From assembly GCA_003254885.1 (NCBI GenBank), contig QANT01006900.1, forward strand, positions 1 to 21,994: a stretch of 21,994 bases of DNA. The letters run 5' to 3'. The translations under genes and the position numbers were made by a program. Positions 1 through 7,534 of this stretch are shown one piece after another. The notes below the pieces were generated by a model, which saw only the letters and a list, made by a program, of their open reading frames with translations, searched no databases and was not told where the DNA came from. Each line of letters opens with the position of its first letter. The stretch's first letter is position 1. The stretch comes from Purshia tridentata (Eukaryota > Streptophyta > Magnoliopsida > Rosales > Rosaceae).

Positions 1-1
1 A

Positions 2-847
2 ATTGGCAAAGGAACACTGGTTGTGAAGACTCAAGGTGGCACCAGGTATATAACCGAGGTTATGGTGGTGCGAGCACTTGATGAAAACCTTCTGAGTGTG
101 GGGCAAATGGTGGAGCATGGTTATTGGATTGTGTTTGGGGATTTTATGGCTTGCATTTATGAGGACAAAAGTATGCAGGTACCTATTACAACGATTCCTA
201 TGAAAGGAAACAGGTGCTTTCCATTGGCATTTGAGAGCATCTGTCCAGTGATGACAAACAGAATGACTGCAGTGGAGTCCTCCTGGAAATGGCACAAAAG
301 GCTGGGACACTTGAACTTTGATAACTTGAAGATGCTGGAAGACAAAGGCCTGGTCTATGGTTTACCAAAGCTAACAGGTAAAGATCATGTATGTGAGAGT
401 TGTGCCACTGGGAAATCTCACAGAGAAGCCTTTTCAAAGGATAAGGTGGAAAGGGCAAGTGTACCTCTTGAATTGATCCACACAGATGTATGTGGACCAA
501 TGGTGGAGACTCATGGAGGTAACAAATATTTCCTAACTTTTATTGACGATAAAACCAGGATGTGCTGGATTTATTTCTTGAGATTGAAGTCTGATGTTTT
601 CTCAGTGTTTAAGAAATTTAAGACTATGGTTGAACTGCAATGTGGTTTTAAAGTGAAGAAATTAAGGAATGACAGGGGTGGTGAATACTCTTCTCAAGAG
701 TTTGTGAGATTTTGTGAGGAAGTTGGAATTGAGAAACAAATGACTATTGCATACTCACCTCAGCAGAATGGTGTAGCTAAGAGAAATAATCGAACTGTGA
801 TTGAGATGGCCAGAACAGGTGCCCTACTCAAGCACTTAACAACATGA
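2..847 (+). pseudogene. copia pol fragment 1: protease tail, zinc-binding head and integrase core
   Basis: The frame is open from base 2, so it continues from outside the window. The first residues (ENLLSVGQMVEHGY) are typical of the stretch between copia protease and integrase. An HHCC zinc-binding motif follows: WHKRLGHLN near 290-320 and CESC at 392-403. The first integrase aspartate is in HTDVCGP (codon 485-487) and the second in NDRGGEY (codon 671-673). The expected catalytic glutamate in [11 protein letters not shown] is a lysine here (codon AAG at 779-781). After about 812 the sequence jumps to a copy of a segment normally 73 bp further on, and the frame ends at a TGA. It cannot make a working integrase. 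Confidence 0.9.
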
Positions 848-1938
848 CACCTTTTGATACTTCTCAAGAATTTGTGAAATTTTGTGAGGAAGTCGGGATT
901 GAAAAACAGATGACAATTGCTCACTCACCTCAGCAGAATGGTGTTGCTGAGAGGAAGAATCGAACAGTGGTTGAGATGGCTAGAACAATGCTGAAAGAGA
1001 AGAAAATGCCTTTTCAGTTTTGGGGGGAAGCAGTAAATACCGCTGTGTATATTCTGAACAGGTGCCCCACTCGAGCACTTAACAACATGACACCTTTTGA
1101 AGCCTTTAGTGGAAGGAAACCAGGGGTAAAACATCTAAAAGTGTTTGGTTCAGTGTGTTTCACTCATGTGCCAACACAACAAAGACAGAAGTTGGAAGAC
1201 ACGGGAAAGAAGGGTATTTTTGTTGGCTATGGTACCAGGGAAAAAGGGTATAGAGTTTTTGATTTGGAAAGCAAGAAAGTTATTCTTTCTCGAAGTGTTA
1301 TTTTTGATGAGGATGCTTTATGGGACTGGGAAACAAATGCAACATCCTATGTAACTGTACCATGGGACAGAAGTAGTGAAATATGTGAAAGTGAGCATCA
1401 GAGTGCACCTTCAACTCCTGCCCAGTCATCTTCAAGACTATGTCCAACTTTCAGTGTTGGATCAAGCTCTCAAAGTACCACTATTGACAGTGGTGTAAGT
1501 ATCCAAAAGCCTACTCATCAAATAAATGAAGAATGGGGTGTAATCAACATGTCAGAAACCTATGATTCCACACCAAGGAAATGGAAGGATCTAAATGAGG
1601 TGTTTGCTCAGTGTCGAGTGAGCATAATTGAACCAGAAAATTATGCTGAAGCAGTGAAAGATGTAGCATGGCAAATGGCTATGGAGGAAGAGATTGCCAT
1701 GATTGGCAAGAATCAGACTTGGGAGTTAGTAGACAGACCTGCTGACAAGCCAATTGTAGGTGTGAAATGGATATATAAGACCAAGTTAAATCTGGATGGA
1801 ACTATCCAGAAACATAAGGCAAGGTTAGTAGCCAAAGGATATACTCAAAAGCTTGGAGTTGATTTCAATGAAACATTTGCTCCAGTTGCCAGATTAGACA
1901 CCATCAGAACCCTCATTGCTCTTGCTGCTCAGAAATGA
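844..1938 (+). pseudogene. copia pol fragment 2: integrase second copy, linker and start of reverse transcriptase
   Basis: It restarts inside the integrase core at a second copy of the segment seen at 691-816. This copy keeps the catalytic glutamate (GAG at 949-951) in [17 protein letters not shown]. It then runs through the integrase C-terminal part ([41 protein letters not shown]), a Ser/Thr-rich linker near 1380-1560, and the start of the copia RT domain ([42 protein letters not shown]). It ends at TGA 1936-1938, where the second RT copy downstream has GGA in the same place. The first ATG at 844 is not a natural start; this is a piece of a polyprotein. Confidence 0.9.
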
Positions 1939-3071
1939 TGGAAGCTATATCAACTCGATGTCAAATCAGCCTGGCAAGGTTAGTTGCCAAAGGATATACT
2001 CAAAAGCCTGGAGTTGATTTCAATGAAACATTTGCTCCAGTTGCTAGATTAGACACCATCAGAACCCTCATTGCTCTTGCTGCTCAGAAAGGATGGAAGC
2101 TATATCAACTCGATGTCAAATCAGCCTTCCTAAATGGTGAACTTGAGGAAGAAGTCTATGTGGATCAGCCTGATGGTTTTATTGTAAAAAATGAGGAACA
2201 TAAGGTATATAGGCTTAGAAAGGCTCTTTATGGGCTAAAGCAAGCTCCAAGGGCTTGGAACAGCAACATTGATGCATACCTGCAACAGTGTGGTTTCAAA
2301 AGAAGTCCAAGTGAAGCTACACTCTATGTGAAAACAAGAGAAGACCAAGGAACATTAATTGTATCCANCTATGTAGATGACATTGTGTACACTGGAAGTA
2401 GTGTGAAGATGATGAAAGACTTCAAGGATGACATGATGAGAAAGTATGAGATGACTGATCTCGGGCTGCTACACCATTTTCTAGGTATGGGAGTTGTCCA
2501 AAATGAAGGGAGTATCTTTATACATCAGAGGAAATATGCCTTAAATCTTCTAGAAAAATTTGGTCTAAAAGATTGTAAAGAGGTGTCAATTCCTCTTGCT
2601 ACTACAGAAAAACTGAGAAGAGATGATGGATGTCAACTTGCTGATGAAGAACAATATAGAAAGATTGTGGGTAGCCTTCTTTATCTGACAGCAACAAGGC
2701 CAGACCTAATGTTTGCTACCAGCTTGCTTGCAAGATTTATGCACTCTCCTTCAGTCAAACATCTTGGATCAGCCAAGAGAGTGCTCAGGTATGTTAAAGG
2801 CACATTAGACTTTGGCATACAATACAAGAAAGGAGATTCAGCCCTCTTGATTGGATTTTGTGATAGTGATTGGAGTGGAGATGAAGATGAATTGAAGTCT
2901 ACATCAGGGTATGCTTTTTCATTTGGGAGTGGGGCATTCTCGTGGGCTTCTGTAAAGCACAAAGTGTTGCTTTATCTACTGCAGAGGCAGAGTATGTTAG
3001 TGCTTCAGAAGCAACTACACAGGCAGTGTGGCTTAGATTTGTGCTCCAAGATTTTGGTGAGGAACAGCTAG
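1935..3071 (+). pseudogene. copia pol fragment 3: reverse transcriptase and first part of RNase H
   Basis: Coding similarity starts near 1976, where a duplicated segment puts the RT into another frame. RT landmarks are [48 protein letters not shown] and the catalytic YVDD (2370-2381), preceded by a codon with an unknown base (ANC). The RT to RNase H connection follows (YRKIVGSLLYL, TRPDLMFATSLLARFM, AKRVLRYVKGT), then RNase H with GFCDSDWSGDEDELKSTSGY. Around 2950-2975 the expected reading (W-A-S-K-K-Q-S-V-V-A-L-S) breaks because one base is missing, and the rest of RNase H continues in another frame. The tail after about 2960 is a frameshift product. Confidence 0.9.
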
Positions 3072-3253
3072 AACCTACTGTATTATGGTGTGACAACACC
3101 TCTGCAATTGCTATGTCTAAAAATCCTGTTTTCCACCAAAGGTCAAAGCATATAAACAGGAAGTTTCATTTCATTCGAGATGCTATTCAAGATGGAGTGA
3201 TAGAGCTACTGTATTGCAAAAGTGAAGAGCAGTTGGCAGATATCTTTNTGTAA
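2942..3253 (+). pseudogene. copia pol fragment 4: C-terminal part of RNase H
   Basis: The RNase H continuation is read one frame away from the preceding fragment. ALSTAEAEYVSASEA carries the conserved catalytic-domain glutamate, followed by WCDNTSAIAMSKNPVFHQRSKHI and EEQLADIF. In copia elements DIF is normally followed by TKAL and about 30 more residues. Here an ambiguous base (3248) and a TAA come at once, so a short piece appears to be deleted. About 80 bp of non-coding sequence without a clear polypurine tract separates this end from the LTR. Confidence 0.88.
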
Positions 3254-3331
3254 TGGTGTGCATTAACAAGAAAGTGATAGTTATTATGACACAAATTAAG
3301 TACATGCTTATTTTGATTTGGATATATAGAT

Positions 3332-3669
3332 TGTTGGAATTAAGGCACTTAACTGATGGCTTATTACATTAATAATGTCCAATTAATTTTTAACTGTAAG
3401 TAAAATAGAATGTTTAGTTATTAGCTGTCCAGCTGACAAGTGTCATTACCTTATAGGGTATTTGATTAGTGGTATGGATGAGACCAGAGTCTCTCCTTCT
3501 TTTCTGTTACAACGGCTAGAGGCCACTTTTTGCATTGTAACCAGAATCTTCTTTTTGATACAATCAATATACAGCACTACGGGTGCTAACAAATAGTTGA
3601 AGCTCCAGTTTTCTTCTTTTCTTCTTTCTTCTATTTTTTCCTGCTTATTTTCTGAGTGAAATCACAACA
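3332..3669 (+). repeat. copia long terminal repeat (338 bp)
   Basis: The segment starts with TGTTGGAAT and ends with ATCACAACA, giving the TG...CA ends and the 5-bp terminal inverted repeat TGTTG/CAACA. Right after it lies a primer-binding site, which fixes the right border. Inside are CT-rich runs near 3490-3505 and 3611-3645. No second LTR is in the window, so age from LTR divergence cannot be estimated here. The left border is less certain than the right because the polypurine tract before it is not recognisable. Confidence 0.8.
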
Positions 3670-3683
3670 TGGTATCAAGAGCC
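3670..3683 (+). other. Retroelement primer-binding site (initiator tRNA-Met type)
   Basis: TGGTATCAAGAGCC directly follows the LTR end. Copia elements use the tRNA-iMet 3' end, whose complement begins TGGTATCAGAGC. This copy has one extra A after TATCA, so primer pairing would be bulged. It lies downstream of the LTR, so that LTR acts as the 5' LTR of the fragment to its right. Confidence 0.82.
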
Positions 3684-3758
3684 CAAGGTTCAATTTGAGC
3701 TGGGCGTTGTATCTGTGTGAAATTGAGAGAAATTTAAAAAAAAACAAAACTCTCAGAG

Positions 3759-3836
3759 ATGGCAGGATCTGGTGGTGAGCTACGGGCTCCCATATTTGAT
3801 GGTACTGAGTATGAGTTCTGGAAGGTTCGACTATAG
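3759..3836 (+). pseudogene. copia gag start, truncated at 25 codons
   Basis: An ATG about 75 bp after the primer-binding site opens a reading beginning MAGSGG and containing FDGTEYEFWKVRL. Copia gag proteins begin this way, with a conserved F-x-G-x-x-Y-x-x-W-x-x-R/K core. The frame ends in TAG at 3834-3836, and the following DNA shows no gag similarity that I can see. This is the beginning of a second element unit cut off after about 170 bp. Confidence 0.75.
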
Positions 3837-5298
3837 GGGGCTTAGAGTTGCTTATTATTACATTGTCCTTTATTTTTTCTATTTCTGTGGTTTTCTTTTC
3901 TTTTTATATATGATATTCTCGACCGCTAATAGGAAGGTCTAATTCTGTAAGATATTAATTTATGTTGCCATATTATAAATTTGAATCATTGATTGTGTTA
4001 TTACTTGATTGAATATTTAGTTCAGACTATATTTTTATTATGTGTGTTTTCCTGTCATAAAAAATTAATATACATTTAATCGTTATCCTGATTATAAATT
4101 TGAATAATCAATAATATTAACACTTAATAATTGAATATGTAATTCAAACTAAAGTACCCAACTGTATAGCAAATTAGCAAGAGAGCATACCTTTTTTAAT
4201 AGTTATAAAAGGACTACTAGCTAGCTAGATTCTAAGTCAGTTTATAGTTAGTTAATTCATACAGCTAATCAAGAGAGTACACTACTAATTGATCATCCAT
4301 GATTAAACATTATTCAAATCCTATGTGCCGTATTGCCAAATTGTAGCTGTAATATTACTAAGCTAGGATGATGAACAAGAGAAAGAAGTGGACTCATGTT
4401 TTGTTTTCTAGCTTTTAAATGTTAATAATTTTGGTATTACACATATTGATTTAATATTTAAAATGTAGTACTGCGCTTGCAGTCTACAGACTCTACACGT
4501 TATAAAATGCTTAAGAATAATTAAGCTCATATTTACTGACCCCACTATATATAGATCATATTTATACTTTTTTAATCAGCAAAAAAATAATTGAAATCTT
4601 TAATTTTGGCCTGATTCTAATAATTAAGTTTATTTATTGTTTGCTTAAGAATAATACCGTTGTATACATAAGAAAAGAAAAGAATAATAACGTTGTACAC
4701 TGAGCAACTACTAACTAGCTAGCTAGTACTTTATTAGATCCTTCACATGACTTTAGTCAACTAAGAAATGCATGCCTACTTCTTATCTCTCTCTGCTCCC
4801 CCAATCATAAGTTATATAACTGTGGTTTTAATTTGTAATCAATTCTTTTGCGCATAGTGTTATTATCTTACTTATATATAAGTTTGATTTTAATTTTTAA
4901 CTTCTCTTTAATCTTTATTTAAAACAGGATGTACTGTATGTATATGTTATAGATTTTCATTGAATTTACCTCTGCAACTCTCAGTTTATAAATGTATATG
5001 TTTTTAAGACAAAGTGTTTGATAAATTAATGCTTCAAAAACTGAGATATAGACAGGTGCATGCCCATGAAGGTGAATTGAATGTAGAGAAGTGGCCTTGG
5101 CATGTGGTGGTTCTTAATTAAACCCATAAAAAGATGAGATATTGAAACAATACTGAAACATACATGTTGGGAATGGCCTCATCCCACATGTATAGTAGCA
5201 TTATATGTATCTAAAAATCTTCCAAGTCATGATGAAATTAATGATACTAAACTAAAGGGCATTTTGGTATTCACAGAAGGGTAGCTGTGAGAATGAGG
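3837..5298. other. AT-rich intergenic region, no gene seen
   Basis: No long reading frame, RNA gene or transposon protein similarity is visible. It is strongly AT-rich. It holds a 21-bp imperfect direct repeat (4647-4667 and 4680-4700), several CTAG runs (4217-4228, 4712-4727) and a 10-bp hairpin at 5162-5191 upstream of the small gene that follows. Confidence 0.7.
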
Positions 5299-5306
5299 CT
5301 ATAAAT
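5299..5306 (+). promoter_or_regulatory. Putative TATA box of the small polyglutamine gene
   Basis: CTATAAAT lies 104 bp before the ATG at 5410. It is followed about 35 bp later by a CT-rich stretch (5341-5360) of the kind common in plant 5' leaders. This suggests a start of transcription near 5330 and an 80-base leader. Only sequence position supports it. Confidence 0.5.
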
Positions 5307-5409
5307 TGAGAAGTGCATGTTCCTTAAAGCAAATACCATTCTCTCTGTCTCTCTCTCTCACTTTATTAATTCATATTGCTGAATTATAATATCATCAATA
5401 ATAATCAAG

Positions 5410-5574
5410 ATGGTCTCTAAAGTAGAAGAAGCAATGAAGCTGAGGAGGCAACAGCAGCAGCAGCAGCAACAGCAGCAGTATCATCATCAGCAGCAGCAGC
5501 AGAAGCAAATAATGCAGTGCAACAAAGGAAAAGCTACCAAATTCAAGAGGAGCAGCTCCAATCAGAAGCAATGA
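5410..5574 (+). CDS. Small polyglutamine protein, first reading frame (C-terminus lost by duplication)
   Basis: This frame encodes 54 residues: MVSKVEEAMKLRR, ten Gln, YHH, five Gln, then KQIMQCNKGKATKFKRSSSN and QKQ. A TATA box and CT-rich leader lie in good positions upstream, so 5410 is the likely natural start. A 137-bp tandem duplication (units from 5427 and 5564) shifts the frame. The protein therefore stops before the hydrophobic Cys-containing tail, which is read only in the next frame. The predicted ancestral gene without the duplication would read straight from this start into that tail. I do not recognise the family, and both halves may be non-functional now. Confidence 0.5.
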   Translation: MVSKVEEAMKLRRQQQQQQQQQQYHHQQQQQKQIMQCNKGKATKFKRSSSNQKQ

Positions 5575-5700
5575 AGCTGAGGAGGCAACAGCAGCAGCAA
5601 CAGCAGCAGTATCATCATCAGCAGAAGCAAATAATGCAGTGCAACAAAGGAAAAGCTACCAAATTCAAGAGGAGCAGCTCCAATCTTGAAGAGGATGCTG
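5427..5700 (+). repeat. 137-bp tandem duplication containing CAG/CAA runs
   Basis: The segment from AGAAGCAATGAAG to TCCAATC at 5427-5563 is repeated from 5564. The copies look identical except that the second lacks five glutamine codons (two in the first run, three in the second). The offset of 137 is not a multiple of three. The near-identity means a recent event, or an assembly or haplotype-merging artefact. Confidence 0.9.
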
Positions 5701-5765
5701 CTTCCACTGCCATTCTCTTGCTTGCTTGCGTTGTCTGCGCTCCCTCCTATCCATTCATTAACTAA
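5571..5765 (+). CDS. Small polyglutamine protein, second reading frame with hydrophobic tail
   Basis: The ATG at 5571 overlaps the stop of the preceding frame (ATGA). The 64-residue reading repeats MKLRR, eight Gln, YHH, QQKQIMQCNKGKATKFKRSSSN. It then adds an acidic LEED and a hydrophobic run with two Cys (STAILLLACVVCAPSY), ending PFIN. The same frame is open from an ATG at 5517, giving 82 residues, but that part is an out-of-frame reading of copy 1. The hydrophobic tail could insert in or anchor to a membrane; that is inference. Expression would need reinitiation, leaky scanning or a start skipping the first ATG. Family not recognised. Confidence 0.5.
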   Translation: MKLRRQQQQQQQQYHHQQKQIMQCNKGKATKFKRSSSNLEEDAASTAILLLACVVCAPSYPFIN

Positions 5766-7415
5766 ATTACATGCATATATATATTAAGCCATGTTTAATT
5801 AATTAGCCACTGAATTCCCAGCATACCTAGTAACTTGTCCTTAGTATTAATTTATGGCTTAATTAATCCTCCTCTTAATTACTATTTATTCATTTATATA
5901 TATCTTTTGTAATAATCTACATTATCAGTAGTACCAATTTTAATTATTTAATTTCTTGTATTTGCAGCTCTCCAATTAGTAATTAAGTCTTATCTATGGA
6001 AATCGATCTGATTATATGTTTATGTATATGTTTGAAAATTCTTAATTAATATGCAAATGCATGTATATAGAGGATCGAAAGACATATATATACACAGAGA
6101 CGACAGTATTTCTACTCTGCTGAAGGTGAAAGAATTACTGATGACCGTTGGAGAGTTTCAGTAGTACTACGTACGTACTGTTGCATATGCAAAGAGACCT
6201 CTTTCCTGGAAATTTGAGCAATATTATATATATAATTTTTTCATTTCACCCTCTAATTAACTTGTAGGGTTTAGCAAGCTTATTTAGCTTAATTAACTTG
6301 TAGGCCTTTAACTAATAACAAGCGCATTACTTTAATTTAGCGAGGGACCAGCGCAGCACGTGTTCTGTATACTGCTGCATATATACCACATGTGGCAGCC
6401 TCAGCTAGCTCTATCATATATACGATTACTAATAATATAAATATAGCTAACAGTTAATGAAATTATATAAAAAGCTTAACCAAATATTGGAATGTAAATA
6501 ATATAAAAAGCTATTTCTTGGTTACCATTTCTGAAATTATTCATTCTCATCCTCTTGGAATAAAGAAGAGTACTATAGCATTCTCATACAATTTATTTCA
6601 CGAACCAAACTGACCCTTAGGATTTATTTAGCCTGCTCAAAATCCGGGAGCTAAATCCTAAGCCATTTTACTGTGTAGTAGTCAAATACAAACTTAATAT
6701 AAATCAAAATCTAAGAATAGTAATGTATTTAACCATTTTTTTTTGTAGTAACATGTGATGTAATATTTGTGAATTATAGAACCATTTACTATATTATTAT
6801 GTTTGATTTTTCAACTATTTAACTTGCTTTGTGATTTCAAACATTCAACTTGAACTGAGGGAAAGTTTAAAGAGCAGTTAGAGGTGTTAGTTTTAACTTT
6901 TAAGTGATTTCTCAAATTTGAACTGAGGAAAGAATTTAAGGGAAGATTTGAAAGGATATAAGAAAGTACATCTAAAATTAAACTAGGAGAGAACAATGTA
7001 ATTCCTTGTGTGGATAATTAATAAGGAATTGGTCCATTGGACCTCTCCATGTGAATTATGATTCCAATTTTTTTTTTTTAATGGCGGGCATCAGGCAGCC
7101 AAAAAACTAACAAAAATTGCAGAAAAACTGATCGGGGTCTAGTCATGCCCAGCAAAAGCAAATTCTCGTAATGTAACACAGAAACAGAGGGAGGAGAAAA
7201 AACAAACAAACTATATGGAATGAATACATTCTACTATTTTTTTGGCCAATGGAATGTTTTTATCATCTATTGATATATACATATACAAACAAACTTAAGT
7301 ACAAGGGGTCCAAATGATGTCACAAATGTATTCTCAATATATTTTAATTTGAGTAATATATATTTAAAGATAATTATATATAGTACTAAAATATCTTGTT
7401 CATTGTTATTATTAT
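5766..7415. other. AT-rich intergenic region with transposon-like debris
   Basis: No gene is supported. It contains a G-box CACGTG (6357-6362) and the 10-bp palindrome CCACATGTGG (6386-6395). A stretch at about 6515-7030 has small inverted and direct repeats suggesting one or more MITE remnants. The 61-codon antisense frame at 6811-6996 has no recognisable domain and I do not call it. Confidence 0.65.
6515..6665. mobile_element. Possible MITE remnant
   Basis: The phrase ACGAACCAAACTGACCC (6600-6616) resembles termini common in plant non-autonomous DNA transposons. It is followed by an inverted repeat TAGGATTTA (6618-6626) / TAAATCCTA (6652-6660). An ATTCTCAT motif also recurs at 6543 and 6580. 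No complete terminal inverted repeats or target-site duplication could be defined, so class and borders are open. Confidence 0.35.
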
Positions 7416-7423
7416 TTGCAGCG

Positions 7424-7534
7424 AGTCAATCCAAATTTTCTTGGTGCACATGGTGCCTCTTCTGCTCCAATGCCAAACTTAGTGCTTCATAATTTTCCTG
7501 GCATAACTCAATTTCCAGCATATAATAATAATAT
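7424..7534 (+). pseudogene. Orphan exon-like segment
   Basis: A polypyrimidine-poor but acceptable acceptor (TTATTATTTGCAG, ending about 7422) precedes a segment with higher GC and coding-like texture. It reads R-V-N-P-N-F-L-G-A-H-G, then PMPNLVLHNFPGITQFPAYN, and ends at a possible donor (ATAAGTAAGT). The Pro/Asn/Phe composition resembles the disordered regions of plant transcription factors, but I cannot assign a family. No neighbouring exon that would join it in frame was found in the flanking 1.5 kb. It may be a fragment of a lost gene, an exon of a distant gene, or chance. Confidence 0.3.

Larger units (their letters stand above)
1..3836 (+). mobile_element. Decayed Ty1/copia LTR retrotransposon (partial, two units around one LTR)
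   Basis: The order of domains is pre-integrase zinc-binding region, integrase, reverse transcriptase and RNase H, which is the copia (not gypsy) order. It is followed by an LTR, a tRNA-iMet primer-binding site and a gag start. The left end runs off the window, so the 5' LTR and most of gag are not visible. Coding capacity is lost through two partial duplications, in-frame stops, at least one single-base frameshift and a deletion after the RNase H motif near 3250. Two ambiguous bases (2368 and 3248) lie in it. The right limit near 3836 is where gag-like coding stops; I could not find a target-site duplication. Confidence 0.93.

Noticed and set aside
1..3836. Active retrotransposon
   Set aside because: Stops, frameshifts, two partial duplications and the truncated RNase H end make autonomous activity impossible.
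6811..6996. 61-codon antisense frame
   Set aside because: Low-complexity Ser/Leu/Asn composition in transposon-like debris, no domain, no promoter.
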